NCBI GenBank assembly: GCA_910578555.1
Contig: CAJTPS010000002.1
Span: 1,880 to 65,879 of the forward strand
Length of the DNA: 64,000 nucleotides
From: an uncultured Lachnospiraceae bacterium
GTDB lineage: Bacteria > Bacillota > Clostridia > Lachnospirales > Lachnospiraceae
Direction of reading: 5' to 3'
The translations under genes and the position numbers were made by a program. The notes below the pieces were generated by a model that saw nothing but the letters and a program-made list of their open reading frames with translations, searched no databases and was not told the origin of the DNA. Numbering within the stretch: position 1 is the first letter of the stretch; the number at the start of each line of letters is the position of its first letter. This document shows, one piece after another, positions 15,802-24,568 of the stretch.

Positions 15802-18311
15802 AATTTCCGGGACAATTAGTATTTGGTTTGGATATCGGGACGAGGAGTATCGTGGGAACAGTAGGGTACCGCGTGGGCGGCAAATTCTATGTGGTAACCC
15901 AGTGCATCAGAGAGCATGGCACGAGAGCCATGCTGGACGGACAGATCCATGATATCTATAAAGTAGGAGAGACGATCAGCGAAGTCAGGAATGAGCTGGA
16001 GGAGAAAATCGGCAGGCCGCTTCGAGACGTGTGTATTGCCGCAGCGGGACGTGTACTTCGGACGGTGACGGTCAGGGTGGACACGGAACTGGAAGGAGAC
16101 CGGGAAGTAAACGGAGAGGACATCTACGCGCTGGATTCCATGGGTGTGGAGAGAGCCTACGAAGAATTTCTGGAAAATAATGACACCGAGGTGAAATTCT
16201 ACTGTGTGGGATATTCCGTGGTGCGCTATTATATGAACGGCTATACGATGGGGAATCTGGAGGGACATAAAGCGAAGACGATCGGGGCGGATATTATCGC
16301 GACATTCCTGCCGGAAGATGTAGTGGACGGTCTCTATAAAGCGGTAGGGGAAGCGGGACTGGAGGTTGTGAATCTGACGCTGGAGCCGATTGCCGCCATC
16401 CAGGTAGCGATTCCGGAGATGTATCGTATGCTGAATATAGCGCTGGTGGATGTAGGTGCGGGTACGTCTGATATATCCGTTACAAAAGACGGCAGTATCA
16501 TTGCCTATGGTATGATTCCAATAGCCGGTGACAGTCTTACGGAGGTGGTGGCAAAACATTGTCTGGTGGATTTTGCTACTGCAGAGCAGATCAAGAGAGA
16601 GACAGGGGTCAAAGAGAAGATAGAATATAAAGACATCATGGGACTGTCCCAGACAATATCCGCGGAGGAGATCGAGAGAGTAACTGCCGATGCGATTTCA
16701 GATATGACAGAGCAGGTGGCGGACAAGATCAGAGAACTGAACGGTGATAAATCAGTCAGCGCGGTATTTGTTGTAGGCGGCGGCGGAATGCTTCCGGGCT
16801 ATACCGCGGCGCTGGCAGATAAGCTGGGAATACAGAGAGAGAGGGTTGCGGTCCGCGGCGAAGAGGTCATGATGAACATAGAGTTTCTGGAGGCGGATGC
16901 AAGAAAAGATTCGCTGATGGTGACGCCGATCGGAATCTGTCTGAGCTTCTATGAGCAGAGTAACAACTTTATTTTTGTCTATTTTAATGATCAGAGGATC
17001 AAAATATACGATAACAATAAGGTCGCGGTGGTCGATGCGGCGATGCAGGCGGAGTTTGCGAATGACGGATTATTCCCGAAACGCGGCAAGGAGTTGAATT
17101 ATATCGTGAACGGGAAGCCGCGTATTACCCGCGGCATGCTCGGAGAGGCTGCGGTTATTACAGTCAACGGAAAAGAGGCGGATATCTATACACCTGTCCA
17201 TGCCAACGATCAGATCAGGGTCAAAGAGTCTACGGCGGGAGAGGCAGCGCAGCTGGATATCAATCAACTGCCGGAGTACGGTGCGACCATGCGCGTGGAG
17301 GTCAATGACAAAAAAATTGATCTGCCGAAGTTTGCCAGTGTAAACGGTGAGTTGCAGTCCGGTTATTACAGCATCAGGGAGAACGATACCATTGAGATCC
17401 TGAATTTCTATACAGTGCGTCAGGTCGCGGAGTTTATGGATGTGATTATTAATCAGGAGATGAATATCTATGTCAATAACAAGCTGGCGAATATGGATAC
17501 CAGAGTGTATGAGAACTTCTCTGTAATATGGACAATGGAAGAACTGCAGTTATCTGACCGTGACAGATATGAGAGAATCGCGGCGGAGGAATTAAATAGA
17601 ACAGAAGAAGCGAACGAACCGAATGAGATAGAGAAAACAAGCGAAACAGGGGAAGCAGAAGGTGCGGAAGAAAATGACGGCATGGCGGTTTCTTTCGCAG
17701 ATCTTCCGGAAGATGACGGCAGCTATTATGAGAGTAAAGAGAGCAGGGACAGCAGCCGGGACGATAAGGAAGCAGCACTGCAGGATGGCGGTTATGCAGC
17801 TGAGACGGCAGACAGTATCATACAGGGGCAGACGTCGGCAGGCACGGATGCAGACGAGGCAGCAGCGGTGACGACAGGTACATATGCGGAGCATGTGGAT
17901 GCACCGGCAGCAGATGCAGAGCAGCAAAGCGCAGACAGGGCCGAAACAGGGAAATTGGATACAGAACCGGATGCTGCACAGGAGGGCGGTACGATGCAGG
18001 AGCAGAATGCCGCACCGGAGGCAGAAACCGCAGCGACAGGATCGGATGCAGAGAACAGCGCCGGACAGCCGCAGCCTGTGGACATGGCAGAAAAGTCTGC
18101 GGACGGTACGGTTCACGTGACGGTAAACGGTACGCAGATACATATGTCCGGCAAGAAGGAATATGTGTTTGTGGACGTTTTCCAGTATATTGAGTTTGAT
18201 CTTTCCAAACCCCAGGGAAGCGGGATCGCGACCAGACTGAACGGAAGGGATGCGCAGTACATGGAGACGATCCGCAATGGCGATGTGATCGATATTTATT
18301 GGAAGCGTTGA
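15786..18311 (+). CDS. FtsA-like actin-fold protein with C-terminal beta-grasp-like modules
   Basis: 841 residues, about twice normal FtsA (around 420). Start is GTG 15786, with GGGGGA six bases upstream; ATG 15798 is possible. Residues 1-400 are an FtsA/PilM-type ATPase: FGLDIGTRSIVG (phosphate 1), VDVGAGTSDISV (phosphate 2), VFVVGGGGMLPGY (adenosine). Then come sequences of the VNGK...GDxIxI type that look like small beta-grasp folds, at about 436-482, 503-539 and 559-587. An acidic Ala/Glu-rich linker (about 590-770) precedes a last one at 775-841. No obvious amphipathic membrane helix ends it, unlike FtsA. ftsZ is not nearby. A cell-division or envelope scaffold role is inferred. Confidence 0.75.
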   Translation: MSETMKFPGQLVFGLDIGTRSIVGTVGYRVGGKFYVVTQCIREHGTRAMLDGQIHDIYKVGETISEVRNELEEKIGRPLRDVCIAAAGRVLRTVTVRVDTELEGDREVNGEDIYALDSMGVERAYEEFLENNDTEVKFYCVGYSVVRYYMNGYTMGNLEGHKAKTIGADIIATFLPEDVVDGLYKAVGEAGLEVVNLTLEPIAAIQVAIPEMYRMLNIALVDVGAGTSDISVTKDGSIIAYGMIPIAGDSLTEVVAKHCLVDFATAEQIKRETGVKEKIEYKDIMGLSQTISAEEIERVTADAISDMTEQVADKIRELNGDKSVSAVFVVGGGGMLPGYTAALADKLGIQRERVAVRGEEVMMNIEFLEADARKDSLMVTPIGICLSFYEQSNNFIFVYFNDQRIKIYDNNKVAVVDAAMQAEFANDGLFPKRGKELNYIVNGKPRITRGMLGEAAVITVNGKEADIYTPVHANDQIRVKESTAGEAAQLDINQLPEYGATMRVEVNDKKIDLPKFASVNGELQSGYYSIRENDTIEILNFYTVRQVAEFMDVIINQEMNIYVNNKLANMDTRVYENFSVIWTMEELQLSDRDRYERIAAEELNRTEEANEPNEIEKTSETGEAEGAEENDGMAVSFADLPEDDGSYYESKESRDSSRDDKEAALQDGGYAAETADSIIQGQTSAGTDADEAAAVTTGTYAEHVDAPAADAEQQSADRAETGKLDTEPDAAQEGGTMQEQNAAPEAETAATGSDAENSAGQPQPVDMAEKSADGTVHVTVNGTQIHMSGKKEYVFVDVFQYIEFDLSKPQGSGIATRLNGRDAQYMETIRNGDVIDIYWKR

Positions 18312-18383
18312 TCCGGAAGTATTGGATGATTTAGTTTACATAATATATTAAATGGCATTATACAGAAAGAAAAGACAAATATT

Positions 18384-19181
18384 ATGAGATTATGCAGTAT
18401 AGCCAGTGGAAGCAGTGGAAACTGTGTGTATGTCGGGTCCGACACGACGCATCTTCTGCTGGATGCAGGAATAAGCGGTAAGCGTGTCGAGGCGGGCCTA
18501 CAGGAGATGGGATTGAAAATGGGTGATATAGACGGGATTTTTATCACTCATGAACATGCGGATCACATCAGCGGACTGGGGGTTCTGGCAAGGAAATACG
18601 GCGTTCCGATCTACGGAACGAAAGGGACGATTGAGGCGGTCAGACAGACCCGGTCGCTCGGAAAGATCGATGAGGATTTGTTCCGGTACATCAGAGCAGA
18701 TGAAAAATGCAGGGTAAAGGATGTGACGGTTTACCCGATACGGACATCTCACGATGCGGCGGAGTCTGTGGCATACCGGGTCAGCCATGACAGACAGAAG
18801 ATAGGTGTCATCACGGATCTGGGGTGCTATAACGAATATACGGTGGAGTGTCTGAAAGGACTGGATGTGTTATATCTGGAGGCAAATCATGATGTTCATA
18901 TGCTGCAGGTGGGACCGTATCCCTATTACCTGAAGCAGCGTATTATGGGTGAGAAAGGGCACCTCTCCAATGAGACGGCAGGCAGGCTGCTGAGCCGGGT
19001 TCTGCACGATCATATGCAGGCGATCGTATTGGGACATCTGAGCCAGGAAAACAATCTGCCGGAACTGGCGTATGAATCGGTACGGGTAGAGGTGACCATG
19101 GCGGATGTGCCCTACAGCGGCAATGATTTTCCCATGTATGTGGCGAAACGCAGTGAAGTGTCACAGATGATCACTATATGA
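18384..19181 (+). CDS. walJ: Metallo-beta-lactamase fold hydrolase, WalJ/YycJ type
   Basis: 265 residues. The metal motif THEHADH (residues 55-61) is complete, with later ligands in RTSHDAA, TDLG and LGHLSQEN. The opening SIASGSSGNCVYV is characteristic of the YycJ/WalJ branch, thought to act on nucleic acid and linked to cell-wall/replication coordination in Bacillus. Here it lies outside a wal operon, behind the FtsA-like gene, 72 bp apart with a weak ribosome binding site. Another MBL-fold role cannot be ruled out. Confidence 0.82.
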   Translation: MRLCSIASGSSGNCVYVGSDTTHLLLDAGISGKRVEAGLQEMGLKMGDIDGIFITHEHADHISGLGVLARKYGVPIYGTKGTIEAVRQTRSLGKIDEDLFRYIRADEKCRVKDVTVYPIRTSHDAAESVAYRVSHDRQKIGVITDLGCYNEYTVECLKGLDVLYLEANHDVHMLQVGPYPYYLKQRIMGEKGHLSNETAGRLLSRVLHDHMQAIVLGHLSQENNLPELAYESVRVEVTMADVPYSGNDFPMYVAKRSEVSQMITI

Positions 19182-19273
19182 CGGAATAGAGCGCATATTG
19201 ATTGTATACAGGGTAACGTGGCTTGAAGGAAAAGACCAAAGAAGCAGGAATGAGAGAAAGGCAGGTTTATGTA

Positions 19274-19546
19274 ATGAAAAAGACAATTATCACAGTCGTA
19301 GGCAAGGATACGGTAGGCATTATCGCCGGCGTATGTACGTATCTGGCAGATAACAGGATCAATATTCTGGATATATCCCAGACGATCGTACAGGGATATT
19401 TTAATATGATGATGATCGTTGATACCAATCAGACGGATAAAGACTTTGGAATTATTGTGAAGGAATTAGATCAGCTCGGCGAGAGCATTGGTGTAATCAT
19501 CAAATGTCAGAAGGAAGAGATTTTTAATCAGATGCACAGAATCTAA
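19274..19546 (+). CDS. ACT-domain protein, UPF0237 family
   Basis: 90 residues from ATG 19274: a single ACT domain (TIITVVGKDTVGIIAGVCTYLADNRINILDIS). An in-frame start at 19223 adds 17 residues absent from the family; AAGGCAGG lies before 19274. ACT domains bind amino acids or similar small ligands. The partner is almost certainly the UPF0210 protein 30 bp downstream, because these two families occur together in many bacteria. The ligand is unknown. Confidence 0.9.
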   Translation: MKKTIITVVGKDTVGIIAGVCTYLADNRINILDISQTIVQGYFNMMMIVDTNQTDKDFGIIVKELDQLGESIGVIIKCQKEEIFNQMHRI

Positions 19547-19576
19547 TAATATAAGCGGGAGCAGACAGGAGCAGAT

Positions 19577-20941
19577 ATGATCAATATATTTGAAGTTGCG
19601 GAAACAAACGAGATGATAGAGAAGGAGAATCTGGATGTCAGGACAATCACGCTGGGAATCAGTCTGCTAGATTGTATTGATGCAGATCTGAAGCTGACCA
19701 ACGAGAAAATCTATCATAAGATCTATGATGCCGCCAGGGATTTAGTGGCGACGGGAGAATATATATCAGATGAGTACGGGATTCCGATCGTCAATAAGAG
19801 AATCTCCGTAACGCCCATTGCACTGATTGGCGGATCGGCATGTAAGACGCCGGAAGACTTCGTGTCTATTGCACAGACGCTGGATAAAGCGGCACACGAG
19901 GTAGGCGTAAATTTCATCGGCGGATACTCGGCGCTGGTATCGAAAGGAATGACGGAGGCGGATGAAATGCTGATTCGTTCGATACCAAAGGCACTTTCTA
20001 CGACAGAGCGGGTGTGCAGTTCCGTCAATGTCGGTTCTACCAAGACGGGAATCGACATGGACGCGGTCAAGCTGATGGGTGAGGTGATCCTGCAGACTGC
20101 GGAGGCGACGAAAGAAGCAGATTCTCTCGGCTGTGCGAAACTGGTAGTATTCTGTAATGCGCCGGACGATAATCCTTTTATGGCGGGAGCATTTCACGGT
20201 GTGACAGAAGCCGATAAAATCATTAACGTAGGAGTCAGCGGTCCGGGTGTCGTTAAGAACGCTCTGGAGAAGGTACGCGGGGAAAGCTTTGAAGTATTGT
20301 GCGAGACGATCAAAAAGACAGCTTTCAAGGTGACACGTGTGGGGCAGCTGGTAGCTAAGGAAGCTTCCAGGAGAATGAATGTACCCTTTGGTATCGTTGA
20401 CCTGTCGCTTGCACCTACGCCGGCAATCGGGGATTCCGTGGCGGATATTCTGTGTGAGATCGGATTAGAGCAGGCCGGGGCGCCCGGTACTACGGCTGCG
20501 CTGGCACTTCTTAATGATCAGGTGAAAAAGGGCGGTGTGATGGCTTCTTCCTATGTGGGCGGATTGAGCGGCGCGTTTATTCCGGTCAGTGAGGATCAGG
20601 GGATGATCGATGCGGTCAGGGCAGGTGCCTTGACGCTGGAGAAGCTGGAGGCTATGACCTGCGTCTGCTCGGTCGGTCTTGATATGATTGCAATTCCCGG
20701 GGATACGAAAGCGACGACTATATCCGGTATTATCGCGGATGAGATGGCGATCGGCATGGTGAATCAGAAAACGACAGCAGTGCGCCTGATTCCTGTTATC
20801 GGTAAAGGAGTCGGGGAAACGGTAGAGTTTGGTGGTCTGCTGGGTTACGCGCCGATTATGCCCGTCAATAGATTTTCCTGTGACGCTTTTGTCGGACGCG
20901 GGGGAAGAATTCCTGCGCCGATTCATAGCTTTAAGAATTAA
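19577..20941 (+). CDS. UPF0210 / PFL-like family protein (DUF711)
   Basis: 454 residues, full length for the family. It shares the glycyl-radical (PFL-like) barrel known from structures of this family, but I see no activase gene or glycyl-radical loop nearby. Conserved stretches include SVNVGSTKTGIDMDAV, VGVSGPGVVK, DLSLAPTPAIGDSVADIL and the C-terminal GRGGRIPAPIHSFKN. The enzymatic activity is not established. AGGAG precedes the ATG. It forms an operon with the ACT protein and ends in a double hairpin. Confidence 0.9.
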   Translation: MINIFEVAETNEMIEKENLDVRTITLGISLLDCIDADLKLTNEKIYHKIYDAARDLVATGEYISDEYGIPIVNKRISVTPIALIGGSACKTPEDFVSIAQTLDKAAHEVGVNFIGGYSALVSKGMTEADEMLIRSIPKALSTTERVCSSVNVGSTKTGIDMDAVKLMGEVILQTAEATKEADSLGCAKLVVFCNAPDDNPFMAGAFHGVTEADKIINVGVSGPGVVKNALEKVRGESFEVLCETIKKTAFKVTRVGQLVAKEASRRMNVPFGIVDLSLAPTPAIGDSVADILCEIGLEQAGAPGTTAALALLNDQVKKGGVMASSYVGGLSGAFIPVSEDQGMIDAVRAGALTLEKLEAMTCVCSVGLDMIAIPGDTKATTISGIIADEMAIGMVNQKTTAVRLIPVIGKGVGETVEFGGLLGYAPIMPVNRFSCDAFVGRGGRIPAPIHSFKN

Positions 20942-20982
20942 ATAACTTCCGGATAAGCTTCGAACTTTCCTGACTTATATAG

Positions 20983-21024
20983 CATAAGAAATTGCTCCGC
21001 TTCTTCGAGTTCGAGAAGCGGAGC
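20983..21024. repeat. Single copy of the array-1 repeat acting as a hairpin between convergent genes
   Basis: The stretch AAGAAATTGCTCCGCTTCTTCGAGTTCG is nearly identical to the unit of the 1-420 array (AGGAAATTGCTCCGCTTATTCGAGTTCG). Here it forms a perfect 11-bp stem, GCTCCGCTTCT (20994-21004) with AGAAGCGGAGC (21014-21024). On the minus strand it is followed by AATTTCTTAT, so it can terminate the chemoreceptor gene. Confidence 0.75.
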
Positions 21025-21032
21025 ATTCTCTG

Positions 21033-21060
21033 AATCGTCGCTGCCGAGCGACGATTTTCT
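21033..21060 (+). terminator. Terminator after the UPF0210 gene
   Basis: AATCGTCGCT (21033-21042) pairs perfectly with AGCGACGATT (21047-21056), four-base loop, then TTCT. It ends two bases before the stop codon of the opposed chemoreceptor gene. Confidence 0.8.
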
Positions 21061-22477
21061 ATTCTGCAAATACCTGAAGATTTTCTTTCTCTAATGCCTC
21101 GGCATTGGAGATAATTCTTCTAAAGTCGCTGATCAATTCTTCGGAGAGCTTGACCGCCTGTTTATACTCGCTCTCTGCCCGCATATGATCGTGAGCCTTG
21201 ATTGCGGCAATTACGTTCTTGCCATAGCCGTGGAAGCGGCGGTGTTTCTCGGCAAGTCCTGCCCAGAGCGGGGAGATTAAACCGTTGCGCGGCGACATAG
21301 CATAGTAGAAATGTCCGAAAGCACATTTGGTATCATCTGTCTGGAGCGGGAGACATTCTTCCGCTTTCACCATTTTACTCAGAGTATTTAACCAATTCTG
21401 ATGCGCAGTGATCGCATTTTGCACGTTTGTAATAAACTGACGGTTATTCAGCATATAGAATACATCATGAGCCATCTTGCCCATTCTCTTGGCGGAATCG
21501 TCTAATCCCTTCTCAATCTCGGAAACCGGTTTCATGTTCTGTTTCAGGTCTTCAGAGACGGCAGTCAGACCGATTGACTGCTCATTGAGCGAAGAACATT
21601 CTTCACGAAGCCGTCCCATCTGATCCTGTACATTGGTAACGGAACTGAATATTTCCTCGCTGGTTGCAGCAATATTCGTGATGGAATCGGTTATACTGAC
21701 AATATTGGAGACATTCCGCTCATTATTGGTAAGAACCTTGCTCATATTCTCGCGCATGGTACCCAGTTCCACAACGGATCTGTCCAGACTGTCGGAAGTG
21801 ACCGTAGCAGCTGTTTCGATCTCTGCCACAAAGCCGTCCATATTTGCCGTAAGTTGTTTGGTCTCGTCGGCAAGGCTTCTGATCTGTTCTGCAACAACAG
21901 CAAATCCCTTTCCGGATTCACCGGCTCTGGCAGCCTCGATGGAGGCATTTAATGCCAGCATGTTGGTCTGGGCGGATATAGAGTTGATGCCTTTGATTAC
22001 CTCATTCATGCCTTTGATAATATCGAGGAGCTGATGCATATCATCTTTCATTCGATCCGATTCTGCGATGGTAGCCTGTGATTCTTCGACAATACGGGAG
22101 ATCTCGCGGCTGCTTTCCTCCATATCATCCATGATCTCACCGGCAGCGGAAGATACCTGCGTAATAGATTCGGTAAAACCCTCGTGTGCGTTTACTACCT
22201 CGTTCATATTTTCTTCTGTCAGCTGGGAGGCATTCACAACAGTTTCGGATATACGCTGTACATTGTTGCTGATGTCAGTCAGCTTCTCGGTGCTGTTGTT
22301 CATAACGAGATCCAGGGCACTGATTTTCATGACGGAAGAGCAGACCTCTCCGACCAACTGGTTAAACTGGTTCCGCCCGTCGGATAACCGGGCGTAGATT
22401 TGCTGCGCATCTTTATTTCCCTCGACAGGTTCCATTCTGCCGATACTTTGTAATACTTTGTCACTTTTGACCTTCAT
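21059..22477 (-). CDS. Soluble methyl-accepting chemotaxis protein with C-terminal CZB domain
   Basis: 472 residues, no signal peptide and no TM helix. The first 340 residues are a long coiled coil with the receptor tip AQTNMLALNASIEAARAGES, followed by KGFAVVAEQIRSLADET, the part that binds CheA/CheW. The last 120 residues are a chemoreceptor zinc-binding (CZB) domain: AHQNW, KCAFGHFY and KHRRFHGYG give the His, Cys and HxxxH ligands. CZB domains sense zinc or oxidants through the zinc-bound cysteine. AGGAGG precedes the ATG. No che or motility gene is next to it. It may act in chemotaxis or in an alternative signalling array. Confidence 0.93.
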   Translation of the reverse strand: MKVKSDKVLQSIGRMEPVEGNKDAQQIYARLSDGRNQFNQLVGEVCSSVMKISALDLVMNNSTEKLTDISNNVQRISETVVNASQLTEENMNEVVNAHEGFTESITQVSSAAGEIMDDMEESSREISRIVEESQATIAESDRMKDDMHQLLDIIKGMNEVIKGINSISAQTNMLALNASIEAARAGESGKGFAVVAEQIRSLADETKQLTANMDGFVAEIETAATVTSDSLDRSVVELGTMRENMSKVLTNNERNVSNIVSITDSITNIAATSEEIFSSVTNVQDQMGRLREECSSLNEQSIGLTAVSEDLKQNMKPVSEIEKGLDDSAKRMGKMAHDVFYMLNNRQFITNVQNAITAHQNWLNTLSKMVKAEECLPLQTDDTKCAFGHFYYAMSPRNGLISPLWAGLAEKHRRFHGYGKNVIAAIKAHDHMRAESEYKQAVKLSEELISDFRRIISNAEALEKENLQVFAE

Positions 22478-22522
22478 AATATCTATCCTCCTGTGTCAAA
22501 CGGTAGCATATCTTAATAATAG

Positions 22523-22531
22523 ATTATAGCA
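22523..22531 (-). promoter_or_regulatory. Extended -10 promoter of the chemoreceptor gene
   Basis: On the minus strand this reads TGCTATAAT, a perfect -10 with the TG extension, about 46 bp before the start codon. No good -35 was found. Confidence 0.5.
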
Positions 22532-22582
22532 GATGTTTTTCCATTTTTCTACCCAAAAACAGAGATTATTGTGAAATTGTGT

Positions 22583-22590
22583 GATAAAAT
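22583..22590 (+). promoter_or_regulatory. Possible extended -10 promoter of the YkgJ-type gene
   Basis: GATAAAAT with TG just before it, 31 bp upstream of the ATG at 22621. The -35 is poor, so the call is tentative. Confidence 0.3.
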
Positions 22591-22620
22591 GATAGCAGTT
22601 CGGACAAGGAGGTCTTCTTA

Positions 22621-23163
22621 ATGACAGAAGGATATAGAGAAGGTGAACTGTGTATGCGGTGTCAGGGGCGCTGCTGCAGGACAATGGGGTGCTCACTGTC
22701 GCCGGAGGACATGATTCGTGCATTGAAGGACAGATCGGCGACATGGGAAAATATAGAGACGTTGCTGCAGGAATGCAATTATGCAATAGATTCCTTTCAG
22801 AACGGCGGACATGCTTTTTATTTTCTGCGCATGCGCCATAAGTGTTTTACCTTTATAGGCGTGGATGCCATGGGAGAATGCAGCATGCTGACGGAGCATG
22901 GGTGCAGTCTGCCGTATGAAGACAGACCGAAGGGAGGCAGGATGCTGGAAGCGCGGGAAGACGGCGGCTGCGAACAGCATTATACGCGGGAGATGATGAT
23001 TGCAGACTGGAATCCTTATCAGGATATACTCGGCAGCATCTGGAAGGCGTGGCATGACCGGATGGAGCGGGAGGGCATATTCGACAGATGCGAGGAGGAA
23101 TACATGCAGTTTCAGATGGCGCGAAGAAGAGGGAGCCGCGGCGATGCAGTCCGGTTGACATGA
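22621..23163 (+). CDS. YkgJ-type cysteine-cluster protein
   Basis: 180 residues. Cysteines are clustered at the start (CMRCQGRCCRTMGC) and in the middle (HKCFTF, GECSMLTEHGCSLPYEDRP), the pattern of the YkgJ/UPF0153 zinc- or iron-binding family. Function of the family is unknown. The C-terminal third is polar and arginine rich. AGGAGG lies eight bases from the ATG. It is divergent from the chemoreceptor gene, with both promoters in a 143-bp gap. Confidence 0.8.
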   Translation: MTEGYREGELCMRCQGRCCRTMGCSLSPEDMIRALKDRSATWENIETLLQECNYAIDSFQNGGHAFYFLRMRHKCFTFIGVDAMGECSMLTEHGCSLPYEDRPKGGRMLEAREDGGCEQHYTREMMIADWNPYQDILGSIWKAWHDRMEREGIFDRCEEEYMQFQMARRRGSRGDAVRLT

Positions 23164-23188
23164 GCGGATATGTGAGCCTATAATAAGG

Positions 23189-23237
23189 CGTCAACAGGCT
23201 GTCTGTTGACGGCTGCAATGTGCCTGCAGACATGTCT
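23189..23237. promoter_or_regulatory. Stem-loop and 12-bp palindrome before the epimerase gene
   Basis: CGTCAACAG (23189-23197) pairs with CTGTTGACG (23203-23211), no T-run after it. CAGACATGTCTG at 23226-23237 is a perfect palindrome. These may be an operator or an mRNA structure before the gene starting at 23284. Confidence 0.35.
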
Positions 23238-23283
23238 GTGAAGGAAGCCGAATGTTGACAGGAGATTGGAAACGGGGGGTTAT

Positions 23284-24207
23284 ATGAATATTCTGGTAAT
23301 CGGCGGCAGCTATTTCTATGGAAGGGTGTTTGTCATGGAAGCTGCACGGGAATACGGCGGCGGACATATTACCGTATTGAATCGGGGAACATATTCCATG
23401 CAGGAGTTCGGCGTTACACAGATTACGGGCGACAGGCATGATCCGGCGCTGCTCGCCGGATGTGAAGCGCATTATGATGCGGTGGTGGATTTCTGCGCTT
23501 ATGAAGCGGGCGATGTGAAGTGTGTTCTGGAGAACCTGCCGGGGCAGATCGGACAGTACATTTTGATCAGCACCGTGGATGTCTATGAGCGCGGCAGCGG
23601 TGTTGTCAAGGCGGAGGATCATGCGGCGGAGTACAGGAAACTGCCGGGGGAAGCGGGACTTTACATTGCGGGTAAAGTGGCGCTGGAGAAAGAGATTCAA
23701 GACGAATGCGGCGGCAGGAAGATTCCGTATACGATTCTGCGTCCGGCGATTCTCTATGGTCCGTACAATTATGCGCCGAGAGAATCCGTTTTTATTCAAA
23801 TGATGTTAGTGAATCATGCACTGCCGGATATCGTGGATGCAGCAGGGCAGTTCCAGTTCGTTTATGTAAAGGATGCGGCGCAGGCAGTTTTACGGGTCAT
23901 CGGTAACAAGAAGGCTTATGGACAGGCATATAATCTTTGTCAGGATGAAATCATGACTTATGAGAGCTTCTTCGCGGCGCTTAAGAAGGTGTCGGAGCCG
24001 GAGATCAGGCAGAATCTGCAGGAAATACCGATTACGGTAGAACGTGCCGTGACAGAACAGGTGCCGCTGCCGTTTCCGGCTTTGGCGCAGGAGACGGAGT
24101 TGTGTTCTAATGAGAAAAGCAAACGTGAACTGGGCATGGTATATACGGACTTTGCGGAGGGGATAGACAGGACGTACAGGGCGTTTCGCAATGTTTTTAT
24201 ACAATAA
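23284..24207 (+). CDS. NAD(P)-dependent epimerase/reductase, atypical SDR
   Basis: 307 residues from ATG 23284, with GGGGGG five bases upstream; TTG 23266 is in frame but less likely. The Rossmann start MNILVIGGSYFYGR has the GGxxFxG form seen in extended SDR relatives such as the chloroplast RNA-binding/isoflavone reductase-like group. LISTVDVYERG and YIAGK (YxxxK) supply the catalytic Ser/Thr-Tyr-Lys set, and ILRPAILYGPYNY the substrate-side loop. The substrate is probably a nucleotide sugar but this is not shown. feoA follows 74 bp downstream. Confidence 0.8.
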   Translation: MNILVIGGSYFYGRVFVMEAAREYGGGHITVLNRGTYSMQEFGVTQITGDRHDPALLAGCEAHYDAVVDFCAYEAGDVKCVLENLPGQIGQYILISTVDVYERGSGVVKAEDHAAEYRKLPGEAGLYIAGKVALEKEIQDECGGRKIPYTILRPAILYGPYNYAPRESVFIQMMLVNHALPDIVDAAGQFQFVYVKDAAQAVLRVIGNKKAYGQAYNLCQDEIMTYESFFAALKKVSEPEIRQNLQEIPITVERAVTEQVPLPFPALAQETELCSNEKSKRELGMVYTDFAEGIDRTYRAFRNVFIQ

Positions 24208-24281
24208 AAAGTGGTGTATCAGGCTGCGTGCTGCGGCAGAAACGGTAGTTTGGCAGGGAACAGGATCAAGAGGTGCAGACG

Positions 24282-24506
24282 ATGACATTAGATCAGATAT
24301 CGATTGGCGAAGAAGTGAAAATTACGAAAGTAGGCGGAGAGGGAGAACTTCGCTGCAGGCTGCTGGATATGGGACTGATTCCGAAAACGCTTGTGCGGGT
24401 ACAGAAAGTGGCACCTATGGGTGATCCCATAGAGATTCAGCTGCGGGGATATGAACTGACGATTCGCAAGGAGGATGCGGGACAGATTGAAGTGATACAG
24501 GCGTGA
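24282..24506 (+). CDS. feoA: FeoA, SH3-like ferrous iron transport accessory protein
   Basis: 74 residues from ATG 24282, with AGAGG eight bases upstream; a GTG at 24273 is possible. A complete FeoA SH3-like domain: LDQISIGEEVKITKV, CRLLDMGLIPKTLVRVQKVAP, GDPIEIQLRGYELTIRKEDAG. FeoA is a small cytoplasmic protein that supports the FeoB channel. It lies 62 bp ahead of feoB, the standard arrangement. Confidence 0.95.
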   Translation: MTLDQISIGEEVKITKVGGEGELRCRLLDMGLIPKTLVRVQKVAPMGDPIEIQLRGYELTIRKEDAGQIEVIQA

Positions 24507-24568
24507 AGGCGCGGTATCATGAGGGCGGCAGCAGGATATGGCATACATGATGGAAGAAGGACAAGACG

